This document shows, in pieces, positions 56,710 to 64,000 of a stretch of 64,000 bases of DNA. A program made the translations under genes and the position numbers. Numbering within the stretch: position 1 is the stretch's first letter; every line of letters starts with the position of its first letter. The stretch lies in the NCBI GenBank assembly GCA_034434635.1, contig DAOTYX010000184.1, forward strand, positions 1 through 64,000. The letters run 5' to 3'. The stretch comes from DAOTYX01 sp034434635 (lineage in GTDB: Bacteria > Chloroflexota > Anaerolineae > B4-G1 > DUEL01). A model generated the notes under the pieces. That model saw only the letters and a program-made list of their open reading frames with translations. It did not search any database and was not told the DNA's origin.

Positions 56710-59700
56710 ATGAGCAGCCCGCCCATCCTCACCCGGCTCTCCGTCCCACCCATCTCCCCCGATCTGCTTCACCGTGAGCGGCTGACGGACTTCCTCCATG
56801 AACAGATCGCCCGGCGCCTGATCGTCGTCGCCGCGCCGGCGGGTTACGGCAAGACGAGCCTGCTGGCCGATTTCGCCCGCGAGACCGATCTGGTCACCTG
56901 CTGGTACTCCCTCGCCCCTCTTGATAACGACCCCTCTGTCTTTCTGGAGCACCTGCTGACCAGCCTGGCGAATCACTTCCCTGGCTTCGGCAAGAAGACG
57001 CGCAGCGTGCTGACCGCGGCCTTGCCTCACGGTGACCCCCTGACCGTGGTGGGCGCGCTGGTCAACGAGATGGTCAGCACGATCCCCGAATGGTTCGTCC
57101 TGGTGCTTGACGACTTTCACTACGTCGAGGATTCCCCCCCGGTGGTGTCACTGCTTTCTTCCTTGCTGGCCTATCAGCCAGAGAATTGTCACCTGATCAT
57201 CTCCTCACGCACCGTTCCCCAAGGTCTGCCGCTGTTTTCTATGATGGCGAGGGGCACAGCGGCCGGCCTGGGAGTTGACGCGTTACGCTTCACCGCTGAT
57301 GAGGTGGAATCGCTGTTCTGGCGCTCTGGCTGTCGCATCTCGCCTCAGGAAGCGCAACGGCTGGTTGCCGAGACCGAGGGCTGGATTATGGCCATCCGTC
57401 TCACCGGCGGCCTTTGGCGCCAGGCCTGGAAGGGGTTGGAGCAGGGGAGCCTGGACGCCCAGCCGCTGTACGATTACCTGGCCGGGGAGGTGCTCAGTTG
57501 CCAGGAGGCGGAGGTACAACAGTTCCTCCTCTTGTCCTCCACGCTGGCGGAGATGACCGCCGAAACGTGTCAGCAGGCGTTGGGGATAAGAGATGCGGTG
57601 CATTGGTTGGGGGAGGTTGAACGGCGCAACCTGTTCGTGACGCGATCGGAAGCGGAGAAGAGGGGGCAGCGTTACCATGCCCTCTTCCGCGAGTTCCTGC
57701 AGGCGCGATTGAGAGAGGCTTCGCCGGAGGCGTTCTCCCTTCTTCATCGCCAGGCAGCGGCCTGGTTCGAGGCGCATGCCGCGCCGGAGCAGGCCGTCGA
57801 GCATTACCTGATGGCGGGGGCGGCCTTCGAGGCGGCGCAGGTGATGGATCGCGCCGCGCCGGAGTTGCTCAGGGTCGGCTACTTCCAGACGCTGGTCACC
57901 TGGGCGGAGCAGTTGCCGGAGGATGTGCTGTGTGCTGTACCCTCCCTCCTGCTCAACGCGGCCAAGGCTGCCTCCCGCATTGGCTGCCCAGAACAGACGG
58001 AGCGTTGGCTGGAGATGGCGGAGGCTGGATCGCGGGCGCGGGGAGATACGGATGTGCTGGGCATGGTTCTCTCTGCCCGGGCGCTGGTGCGCCTGAACGA
58101 GGGGCACCACGCCGAGAGCCTGCGCCTCGTTGAAGAGGTGCTCTCCCTGGCCCCTCCCGACCAGGAGGGGATGGCTGAGGCGACCATTGAAAGCCGCCGG
58201 GTCCAGGCGGCTTGCCTGACGCACCTGGGTCGCTTCTCGGAGGCCCGCCAGCGCTTCCAGGAGGCTCTGGAGGCGAGCCAGGCGGCCGGGGCAGTGGACC
58301 GTGAGTTGCTGAGCCGTGAGGGGTTGGCCTGGTGCCTGCACTGCCAGGGACACCTGGAGGAGGCGGTCTCCCTGTATCGTACCCTGACCGCCACCTGCCG
58401 TAGCCTGGGGCGGCCAGCCCAGCTCTCTGGCGTACTGAATGACCTGGCCTACAGCCTCTACCTGCTCGGTCAGTACGAGGAAGCCCTCCAGGCTGTAGGT
58501 GAGGCGATGGAGGTGGCCCGCTCCATCGGCCATCGCCACCTGGAGGCTGTCGCCAGGGTGAGCCTGGGTGAGATGCTGCGTGACCTGGGAGACCCGCTCG
58601 GGGCGGTGGCCGAAATCGGACGGGGTCTGGAGGTCGCCGAACGTCTGGGCCTGACTTCCCTGCGCGTCTCTGCACAGGATGCTCTGGCCCTGGCTCACCT
58701 CTGCAAGGGGGACCCCTGCATGGCAGTGGCGCTCTCCCGTGCGGCGGTGGAACTGGCCGAGAGACAGAGCGCGACATGGCTGATCGGGCATTGCTGTGCT
58801 ACGTTGGGACTGGCGCAGGTGGAAGGCGGGGCCGTCGAAGAGGGGTTGGCCAGCCTGGAACAGGCCTGTGCCAGCCTGGAGCGGAGCGAGTCGGCGCAGG
58901 AACTGGCGCGTGCACGGCTCTTTCTCGCTGCGAGCCTGTGGCGAAGCGGGTGGCATGAGCGGGCGAAGGAGGTATTAGTACAGAGCCTCCAATCCTGCCC
59001 GGACGCTGACCGTCGGCGGCGCCTGCTGGTCGAAGGGCAACCTGTGCTTTCCTTTCTGCAAGAGGCTCTCCCGCAGACGGCCAATGGGGGCGAATGGGCC
59101 ACGCTGTTGGCGGATGGGGAGAAGGCCCGGGTACACGCGCGGGAGGCCCTTCCGCAGCCGAAGAATCTGCCATCTCCGCCACCGACCCTGCGCGCCTACG
59201 GCTTTGGCGTGAGCCGGGTGGAGCGGGACGGGGAGACGATCCCCGCTGCCCGGTGGCGTACTGCTACCGCCCGTCACCTTTTCTTCTACATCCTGAATCA
59301 CCCGCTGCGCACGCGGGAGCAGATCGGCGCCGATATGTGGCCCGACCTGTCCCCCAGCCGGCTTTCAGGCACGTTCCACAACACCCGATACCGCATGCAG
59401 CAGGCGCTGGGGGTGAATCCCATTGCCTGCCAGGACGGGTTGTATGCCATCCGCGAGGACCTGGAGGTCTGGTATGACGTGCACGAGTTCGAGCAGTTGC
59501 TGGATCGCGCCGCCGGCCGGTCGGACGATCGGGCCATCCGCGACCTGCGTCGGGCCATCGCCCTCTACCGCGGCGACTTCCTGGAGGATTGTTACGCTGA
59601 CTGGTGCGTCACCCGCCGCGAGGCGCTGCGCGCGCGCTTCCTTGAGGCTCTGGAGCGTCTGGCGGACTATCTGCTGGAGCGTGGGGAGACGGGTGAGGCG

Positions 59701-59937
59701 ATCGGCCTGCTATGCCGGGGGGTGGAGGCTGACCCCTTCCGTGAGAGCCTTCGCTGCAAGATGATGCGGGCCTATGCGCTCATCGGTCGGGTTGACGAGG
59801 CCGTCGCCCACTACCGGCGCTATGCCCGCCTCCTCCGGGAGGAACTGCAGGCCGAGCCGGAGCCGCAGACGCAGGCGCTGCTGACGGCCATTCGTCGGGG
59901 CCACGTGCCGATCGCCAGCCATGACCGCCTTTCATAA
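56710..59937 (+). CDS. Large MalT/SARP-type regulator: STAND ATPase, TPR repeats, BTAD domain
   Basis: 1075-aa signal-transduction regulator. Residues 1-330 hold a STAND-type NTPase with Walker A APAGYGKTS (residues 42-50) and Walker B LVLDDFHYV. Residues about 340-800 are TPR-like helical repeats (repeated A-x-A-L-x-L patterns). Residues about 830-920 form a winged-helix domain (ARHLFFYILNHPLRTREQIGADMW), followed by a bacterial transcriptional activator domain to the end (RDLRRAIALYRGDFLEDCYADW). Such proteins, common in Chloroflexota, bind an inducer through the TPR part, oligomerise with ATP and activate transcription. It follows rmlB closely and ends 2 bp from the convergent GNAT gene. 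Target genes are unknown. Confidence 0.88.
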   Translation: MSSPPILTRLSVPPISPDLLHRERLTDFLHEQIARRLIVVAAPAGYGKTSLLADFARETDLVTCWYSLAPLDNDPSVFLEHLLTSLANHFPGFGKKTRSVLTAALPHGDPLTVVGALVNEMVSTIPEWFVLVLDDFHYVEDSPPVVSLLSSLLAYQPENCHLIISSRTVPQGLPLFSMMARGTAAGLGVDALRFTADEVESLFWRSGCRISPQEAQRLVAETEGWIMAIRLTGGLWRQAWKGLEQGSLDAQPLYDYLAGEVLSCQEAEVQQFLLLSSTLAEMTAETCQQALGIRDAVHWLGEVERRNLFVTRSEAEKRGQRYHALFREFLQARLREASPEAFSLLHRQAAAWFEAHAAPEQAVEHYLMAGAAFEAAQVMDRAAPELLRVGYFQTLVTWAEQLPEDVLCAVPSLLLNAAKAASRIGCPEQTERWLEMAEAGSRARGDTDVLGMVLSARALVRLNEGHHAESLRLVEEVLSLAPPDQEGMAEATIESRRVQAACLTHLGRFSEARQRFQEALEASQAAGAVDRELLSREGLAWCLHCQGHLEEAVSLYRTLTATCRSLGRPAQLSGVLNDLAYSLYLLGQYEEALQAVGEAMEVARSIGHRHLEAVARVSLGEMLRDLGDPLGAVAEIGRGLEVAERLGLTSLRVSAQDALALAHLCKGDPCMAVALSRAAVELAERQSATWLIGHCCATLGLAQVEGGAVEEGLASLEQACASLERSESAQELARARLFLAASLWRSGWHERAKEVLVQSLQSCPDADRRRRLLVEGQPVLSFLQEALPQTANGGEWATLLADGEKARVHAREALPQPKNLPSPPPTLRAYGFGVSRVERDGETIPAARWRTATARHLFFYILNHPLRTREQIGADMWPDLSPSRLSGTFHNTRYRMQQALGVNPIACQDGLYAIREDLEVWYDVHEFEQLLDRAAGRSDDRAIRDLRRAIALYRGDFLEDCYADWCVTRREALRARFLEALERLADYLLERGETGEAIGLLCRGVEADPFRESLRCKMMRAYALIGRVDEAVAHYRRYARLLREELQAEPEPQTQALLTAIRRGHVPIASHDRLS

Positions 59938-59939
59938 CC

Positions 59940-61067
59940 TCACAGCCTTCGGCTGTAGACGCGGTGGTTCTTGTAGGGCTTCCCGCCCAGGTTGACCAGG
60001 TCGCTGCGCATCTGCACCGCCGTCTCCGCCACCTGGGTCAGATCGGCGTGCTGGAAGTGGAACTCGCGCAGTGTCTTCTCGATCTCCGAGTAGAGCAGGG
60101 CGTTGCCCCCGCGCCCCTGAAACTCCGGCAGGATGCCCGCGCCGTTGAGCGCCACCCAACGCGTGCGGCGCATCTCCAGCAGCAGGTCGAACAGGCCGAA
60201 GGGGAAGAGACGTCCCCGCGCCCGTTGCAGCGCGGCGGAGAGGTCGTGAAAGGCGAACAGAAACCCCACCACCTTCTCCCCGTGGGTGATGATCTTGATC
60301 AGCCGCGGATCGGCGATGGTGAGCAGGTTCTGGAGCAGGAACTGAATCTCCCGCTCGGTGAGCGGGTAGTACTCCCAGTTGTCCACGAAGGCGCGGTTGT
60401 ACGCCTCACCGATGCGCTCCGCCCAGGCGACCAGTTCCCGTTTGCTGCGGAAGCGCTTCACCGTCAGCGTGCCGCGCTGTTGTACCCGCTCGGCGATGCG
60501 GTGGATGCGCTCCGGCATGCGGAAGGCGGTGGCGTCCAGATAACAGGAGACAAAGTCCACCTCTTTCTCGAAGCCCAGCCCCTCAACCAGGCGGGGGTAG
60601 TATTCGTAGTTGTAGTTCATCATCGTCATCAGCTGACGGTGCTCGAACCCCTCCACCAGCAACCCGTAGCCGTCGAGCACGCCGAAGCCCTTGGGGCCGA
60701 CCATCTGATCCAGGCCCCGCGCCCGCGCCCACTCGAAGGCTCGCTCGAACAGCGCCGCTGCGGCTTCGGGGTCGTCCTCGCACTCGAACAGGTAGAACTG
60801 CGCCTGGCATGTGCCGTGGTAGGCGTTGAAGCGGCGGTTCTGCAGCACGGCCAGCCGCCCCACGTCGCGCCCATCCCGCGTGGCGATGAAGAAGTCGGCT
60901 TCTGAGTGCTCGAAGAAGGGGTGCTTCTGCCGGTTGAGGAAGGTCTCGGCATCCATCCGCAGGGGCGGGACCCACTGCGGGTGGCCGGCGTAGAGCCGGT
61001 AGGGGATGTCCACAAAGCGACGCACCTGCGCTTTCGATTCGGTGTCCACCTGCTGAATGGTGAGCAT
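59940..61067 (-). CDS. GNAT-fold N-acetyltransferase-like protein
   Basis: 375-aa protein. The N-terminal part (FIATRDGRDVGRLAVLQNRRFN) and the C-terminal part (ITHGEKVVGFLFAF; GAGILPEFQGRGGNALLYSEIE, a GNAT acetyl-CoA loop with Q-x-x-G-x-G/A) suggest two GNAT-like domains, of which the second keeps the cofactor motif. It resembles the uncharacterised GNAT proteins of about 370-390 aa found across bacteria and archaea. CAAGGAG precedes the ATG on the minus strand. The acceptor is unknown. Confidence 0.75.
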   Translation of the reverse strand: MLTIQQVDTESKAQVRRFVDIPYRLYAGHPQWVPPLRMDAETFLNRQKHPFFEHSEADFFIATRDGRDVGRLAVLQNRRFNAYHGTCQAQFYLFECEDDPEAAAALFERAFEWARARGLDQMVGPKGFGVLDGYGLLVEGFEHRQLMTMMNYNYEYYPRLVEGLGFEKEVDFVSCYLDATAFRMPERIHRIAERVQQRGTLTVKRFRSKRELVAWAERIGEAYNRAFVDNWEYYPLTEREIQFLLQNLLTIADPRLIKIITHGEKVVGFLFAFHDLSAALQRARGRLFPFGLFDLLLEMRRTRWVALNGAGILPEFQGRGGNALLYSEIEKTLREFHFQHADLTQVAETAVQMRSDLVNLGGKPYKNHRVYSRRL

Positions 61068-61097
61068 GGGGTCTCCTTGGGGGAGCGCCGCAAGGGG

Positions 61098-62525
61098 TCA
61101 CTCCACAGGGTTGAAGTAGTTGTAGACCGCCGTGGCGATGTCGCCGATCAGAGGGTCTGACGTTTCCGGCTCCGCGCCCAGGGGGTTGTAGAGAAAGACG
61201 ACCAAAATGAAGTCACCGCCAGGACTGGAGAGGATGGCCCCGTCGGCGGCGACGGTGGCGGTACGGGCGGAGCGGCTGGCGACTCCAGCCGCTGCCGGCA
61301 GTCCGCCGCCGATAGGGCTGGCGGCCCGGTTGGTGGCCAGCGTCTCCATCATCTGCTGGCACTCGTCGGGCGTGAACGCGCCGGGGTAGGCCACCAGCAG
61401 CGCGCCACCGCCCCGGCTGCACTGGTAGACCATCTCCAGCAGCAGCCCGATGTCCTGCGCCGTCGTCTGCCCACGGAGGTCGGGCTGGGTGTCCACGTCG
61501 CTGCGGGAGTTCGCCGGGGTGACGATGGTGGGGGGCACGGCGGTGTCGCCGTAGGGCACGGCGAGGAAGGAGTTTTGCAGTCCCAGGTAGCGCAGTGCGC
61601 CGTTGAGGTTTTCCAGTCCCTGATAGACGTCACCACCGCCGCTCAGGTCACGCAGCAGGTCGTTGGCCGCGCCATCGTCGGTGCCGGTTACCGTCTGCGT
61701 CAGCAACGTGGTCTGTGCGGCGGTAGGGGGGCCATCCAGCGCGCGGTAGGCTTCGACCGCGACGGCCAGCCGCAGCACGTCCATCCCGCTGAAGGCCACA
61801 TCGGCGTTGAGGGCCAGCTCTTCACCAGTTTCCAGGCCCTTCACGAACACAGCGGCGACGCCGGGGAAGTCGGCCAGGAGGCCGTTCAGCATCTCCCCCA
61901 GTTGCGCCATGCGCAGGGGTTCTGCTTCCTCCACCAGCACGGCCAGTTCCGCCCGCCGGTCCACCGCTGAGAGGAGCGCTGCTCCCACCCGCTGCGCGGA
62001 GACCTGGCGGTCCATCCGATAGCCCGGCAGGCCAGCGCGGAAGGTGAGGCGTTCCAGCAGGGGGACGGGCGGTTGTGCCGGCCGGTCGTACTGTTGCGCC
62101 ACGCGGGCCAGAAAGCCGTCCAGCCGCTCCGCGGAGTAAGTGGCCGCGGGTGGGAGGAAGATCGGCGCCACAGGTCGGCGCAGCAGGTAGGCCATGAAGC
62201 CGTTCAGGCTGCGCCGGGCGGCAGCAGCGGCCTCCAGCGTCGCGCGCATCTCCGCAGGGTCGAAGCGGAACTCCACGACGTCAGGGGAGAGGGAGAGCAT
62301 CTCTCCCTGGTAGGAGACCTCGACCGGCTGGGCGAAGGCCGATTCCAGGCGCGCCGTTGCCTCTTCGGCGCTCATCCCGCCGACGTCCAGGCCGGCCACG
62401 GTCATGCCAGGGGGTAACAGCCGCAGGCTGGCGCGATAGCCCACGAACTGCCAGCCCAGCAGGGCCAGCAACACGCCGCCCAGCGCTACCAGTAGCCATG
62501 CCAGCACGCCCGATTCTCTGCGCAC
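61098..62525 (-). CDS. Membrane-anchored VanW/PG-binding and degenerate beta-lactamase-like protein
   Basis: 475-aa protein with an N-terminal membrane anchor (residues 9-28) and outside domains. Residues about 40-125 match the peptidoglycan-binding/VanW-associated domain (PGMTVAGLDVGGMSAEEA). Residues about 215-475 follow the fold order of class A beta-lactamase-like serine hydrolases. The S-x-x-K nucleophile motif is absent: the matching segment reads SGMDVLRLA, with Asp249 and Arg252 at the Ser and Lys positions. The K-T-G motif is also not seen (VASRSARTA). It is probably a non-catalytic cell-wall binding or sensory protein. Start is GTG 62525 behind CGGAG. Confidence 0.75.
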   Translation of the reverse strand: MRRESGVLAWLLVALGGVLLALLGWQFVGYRASLRLLPPGMTVAGLDVGGMSAEEATARLESAFAQPVEVSYQGEMLSLSPDVVEFRFDPAEMRATLEAAAAARRSLNGFMAYLLRRPVAPIFLPPAATYSAERLDGFLARVAQQYDRPAQPPVPLLERLTFRAGLPGYRMDRQVSAQRVGAALLSAVDRRAELAVLVEEAEPLRMAQLGEMLNGLLADFPGVAAVFVKGLETGEELALNADVAFSGMDVLRLAVAVEAYRALDGPPTAAQTTLLTQTVTGTDDGAANDLLRDLSGGGDVYQGLENLNGALRYLGLQNSFLAVPYGDTAVPPTIVTPANSRSDVDTQPDLRGQTTAQDIGLLLEMVYQCSRGGGALLVAYPGAFTPDECQQMMETLATNRAASPIGGGLPAAAGVASRSARTATVAADGAILSSPGGDFILVVFLYNPLGAEPETSDPLIGDIATAVYNYFNPVE

Positions 62526-62545
62526 GGGATGATCTCCGGGCGGGG

Positions 62546-62574
62546 ATTATAACACAGGCGGGGGAGAGCGCCAA
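62546..62574 (-). promoter_or_regulatory. Promoter of the VanW/beta-lactamase-like gene
   Basis: Minus strand TTGGCG (62569-62574), a 17-nt spacer and TATAAT (62546-62551), giving a very short leader of about 14 nt. Confidence 0.65.
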
Positions 62575-62600
62575 CCGCCAACGAGACAAAGCGAACGGGC

Positions 62601-62629
62601 TTGCGCGTTTCTGGCAGGTATGATATGAT
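62601..62629 (+). promoter_or_regulatory. Promoter of the selenium-transporter leader
   Basis: TTGCGC (62601-62606), a 17-nt spacer and TATGAT (62624-62629) on the plus strand. Transcription would begin near 62636, about 400 nt upstream of the yedE start codon. Confidence 0.6.
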
Positions 62630-62798
62630 TTCCGTTGTAGTTGCTTACCCTTCACCCTCCCGCAGGTTAGAAAGTGGCTGGCAACGGAGCGAAGGCAGCC
62701 TGTTGTGGCTTACCATGCCCAAACCTGCGCGAGGGTAGGCAGTTACGTTCCATCAAGGTTGTTTCCGTTCTACAGCAGTGTCCGAAGGAGTAGCGGTC

Positions 62799-62822
62799 AT
62801 GTTTTACTGTCGCCGCACCTGA
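62799..62822 (+). CDS. Leader ORF ending in UGA, possible selenocysteine codon
   Basis: ATG (62799) is preceded by AAGGAG (62785-62790) at an ideal 8-nt spacing. It encodes MFYCRRT and then UGA (62820-62822). Counting the U of UGA as 1, the GG-U of the downstream apical loop falls at positions 22-24. The essential GU of the E. coli fdhF SECIS loop is at 23-24. If UGA is read as selenocysteine, translation continues for 25 codons to a second UGA at 62898-62900, giving a 33-residue peptide. The bulged U17 of the E. coli element is not present. Function as a sensing peptide is inferred. Confidence 0.45.
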   Translation: MFYCRRT

Positions 62823-62865
62823 GACGTAGCCCGTGGCGCCGGTTGGCGCCTTCAGGCCGGGCTGC
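62823..62865 (+). promoter_or_regulatory. SECIS-like hairpin downstream of the leader UGA
   Basis: Nested stems GTAGCCC/GGGCTGC and GGCGCC/GGCGCC with apical loop GGTT (GGUU in RNA) begin directly after the UGA. The apical loop is 18-21 nt past the UGA, inside the 16-37 nt range described for bacterial SECIS elements. This is a candidate SelB-binding site. Confidence 0.45.
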
Positions 62866-62925
62866 ACATGCCAGGGGGCGGCGAGATGACCGACCCCTGA
62901 GTCCGGGCACGGGTCCCCTCTGTTT

Positions 62926-62973
62926 GGGCGACACGCCGCCACTGGTATGTGCAGTGGCGGCTTTTTGTCGCCC
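62926..62973 (+). terminator. Intrinsic terminator in the yedE leader
   Basis: GCCGCCACTG (62935-62944), loop GTATGTG, CAGTGGCGGC (62952-62961), then TTTTT. An outer GGGCGACA/TGTCGCCC pair (62926-62933 with 62966-62973) competes with or extends it. It lies 62 bp upstream of the transporter start codon, so expression must depend on read-through. Confidence 0.88.
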
Positions 62974-63035
62974 AATGCGTGTCCCTGTTGAGGCGGAGGA
63001 CACGTTTGGAGACCATATTTCCAGGAGGTGGACCT

Positions 63036-64000
63036 ATGTCCGAAAAACTGACCCGCTTCTTTGCCTCGCGCTGGGGCATCATCGTGGCTGGGGCCGTCAT
63101 CGGCATCCTGGCCCCGCTGCTCCAGAGGCTGGGCAACCCGCCCAACATGGGCATCTGCGTGGCCTGCTTCGAGCGGGACATCGCCGGCGCCCTGGGGCTG
63201 CACCGGGCGGACGTCGTCCAGTATCTCCGGCCGGAGATCATCGGCTTCGTGCTGGGCGCGACGGTCGCGGCGCTCTTGTTCCGCGAGTTCAAGGCCCGCG
63301 CCGGCTCCGCCCCCATCGTCCGCTTCGTGCTCGGCGTTTTCGCCATGATCGGCGCCCTGGCCTTCCTGGGCTGCCCCTGGCGGGCGCTGCTGCGCTTCTC
63401 GGCGGGCGACCTGAACGCCCTGGTCGGCCTGCTCGGTCTGACCTTCGGCATCTTCATCGGCGTGCTCTTCCTCAAAGCCGGCTACAGCCTGGGCCGCTCC
63501 TACAAGACCCACACTGCGGTTGGCTGGATCATGCCGGCCATCATGGTGGTGTTGCTTCTCCTGCTCGTCTTCCGCGTCAAGGTGAGCGACACCGGCGCCC
63601 TCTTCTTCAGCACGAGCGGTCCCGGCTCCATGCACGCGCCGCTGATCATCTCGTTGGTCGTCGGGCTGGTGATCGGCTTCCTGGCCCAGCGGACGCGCTT
63701 CTGCACCATGGGCTCGATCCGCGACGTGATCCTGATGGGCGACACGCACCTGATCAGTGGTGTGGGCGCGCTGTTCGTGTTCGCCGTCCTCACCAACTTG
63801 ATCCTGGGGCAGTTCCGCACCCCTGCCTTCTTCGGCCAGCCGATCGCCCACAGCCAGCACCTGTGGAACTTCCTGGGAATGACCCTGGCCGGGTTGGCCT
63901 TTGCCCTGGCCGGCGGTTGCCCGGGACGGCAGCTCTTCCTGGCTGGCGAGGGGGACGGCGATGCCGCCGTCTTCGTGCTGGGGATGATCACCGGCGCGGG
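63036..64000 (+). CDS. yedE: YedE-family putative selenium transporter (3' end outside window)
   Basis: At least 321 codons are visible; the gene runs off the window edge. It is a polytopic membrane protein of the YeeE/YedE family. The selenium-linked branch is recognised by the early NPPNMGICVACFERDIAG segment and the paired GCP motifs: GCPWRALLR near residue 114, TRFCTMGSIRDVIL near residue 225, and GGCPGRQLFLAGEGDGDA near residue 300. AGGAGGTGGACC precedes ATG 63036. YedE co-occurs with selenium use (selenocysteine, or selenium-dependent molybdenum hydroxylases). The Mo hydroxylase at 28465 could be a consumer. Its leader carries an attenuator-like structure. Confidence 0.87.
   Translation, partial: MSEKLTRFFASRWGIIVAGAVIGILAPLLQRLGNPPNMGICVACFERDIAGALGLHRADVVQYLRPEIIGFVLGATVAALLFREFKARAGSAPIVRFVLGVFAMIGALAFLGCPWRALLRFSAGDLNALVGLLGLTFGIFIGVLFLKAGYSLGRSYKTHTAVGWIMPAIMVVLLLLLVFRVKVSDTGALFFSTSGPGSMHAPLIISLVVGLVIGFLAQRTRFCTMGSIRDVILMGDTHLISGVGALFVFAVLTNLILGQFRTPAFFGQPIAHSQHLWNFLGMTLAGLAFALAGGCPGRQLFLAGEGDGDAAVFVLGMITGA

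Larger units (their letters stand above)
62636..62973 (+). ncRNA. Structured leader RNA, candidate selenium-responsive attenuator
   Basis: The leader holds a long-range stem (ACCCTC-cc-GCAGGTT at 62654-62668 with AACCTGC-gc-GAGGGT at 62722-62736) closing a branched domain. A second nested domain follows: TCGCCGC 62810-62816 with GCGGCGA 62878-62884; GTAGCCC 62826-62832 with GGGCTGC 62859-62865; GGCGCC-GGTT-GGCGCC 62835-62850. It ends in an intrinsic terminator. A short ORF (62799-62822) ends in UGA just before the second nested stem. I do not recognise a known riboswitch class. The layout suggests control of the selenium transporter by transcription termination. Confidence 0.6.

Noticed and set aside
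62811..62840. TPP riboswitch (CTGAGA box)
   Set aside because: CTGAGA is present, but the second conserved TPP segment (ACCTGATCTGG type) is not, and the gene downstream is a selenium transporter.
62930..62965. Cobalamin riboswitch, suggested by GCCACTGG
   Set aside because: The match lies in the arm of the intrinsic terminator, and no B12 box is found.
62636..63035. tRNA-Sec gene in the leader
   Set aside because: No acceptor-stem pairing with a terminal GNTCRA-type T-arm was found.

Overview
The window is high-GC bacterial DNA with dense operons, and almost every gene in the first 47 kb lies on the + strand. The host is probably an anaerobic or facultative member of the Chloroflexota. The grounds are Thr/Pro-rich linkers after lipoboxes, a large ATPase-TPR-BTAD regulator, and many dispersed palindromic repeats. 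No rRNA, tRNA or taxonomic marker is present, so this is an inference.

Positions 1-47311 look like one very large catabolic island. It opens with an FCD-type GntR regulator, then an ECF importer (T subunit, fused double ATPase and two paralogous S-like proteins) and a protein with an archaeosine-synthase-like motif. A long run of enzymes follows: three class III aminotransferases, a cupin, an Old-Yellow-Enzyme-type flavoprotein, an IlvD-type dehydratase, an O-methyltransferase, an M29/NicX-like metalloenzyme, a phytoene-desaturase-like flavoprotein, two ATZ/TRZ-type amidohydrolases and a histone-deacetylase-like amidohydrolase. A BMP-type (nucleoside-like) ABC importer lies in the middle. After it come a 3-hydroxyacyl-CoA dehydrogenase, a tungsten-type aldehyde oxidoreductase, a single-chain molybdenum hydroxylase, a tandem isochorismatase-fold protein, PreA/PreT-like proteins, a YgeW-like carbamoyltransferase, and an acid module (PrpD, aconitase-like large and small subunits, PrpF, a two-subunit CoA ligase with a small Fe-S protein, and an HMG-CoA-lyase-like enzyme). 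The gene content resembles anaerobic purine or N-heterocycle catabolism combined with the methylitaconate/dimethylmaleate branch of nicotinate fermentation, but several active-site differences argue against the textbook substrates. The substrate is unknown. Three promoters in this island (before the regulator, at 6451-6480 and at 25326-25360) share the same AT-rich 11-mer over their -10 boxes, which suggests a common operator.

Positions 47312-49914 hold a repeat, an ECF sigma/anti-sigma pair on the minus strand, dispersed inverted repeats and a gene remnant. Positions 49915-62525 are housekeeping and envelope genes: LysM lipoprotein, PlsC, class II aldolase, RmlC-like cupin, threonine synthase, RmlB, a BTAD regulator, a GNAT protein and a VanW/beta-lactamase-like membrane protein. 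A 540-bp array of six compound palindromes (53664-54203) lies among them, and a stray copy of the same repeat supplies the stop codon of the threonine synthase gene.

The window ends in a yedE-type selenium transporter gene (63036 onward, cut by the edge). It has a roughly 400-nt structured leader with an intrinsic terminator. Within the leader, a short ORF with a good ribosome-binding site ends in UGA, followed by a hairpin whose GGU apical loop falls at the spacing of a bacterial SECIS element. This suggests a selenocysteine-sensing attenuator and is the most unusual feature of the window.
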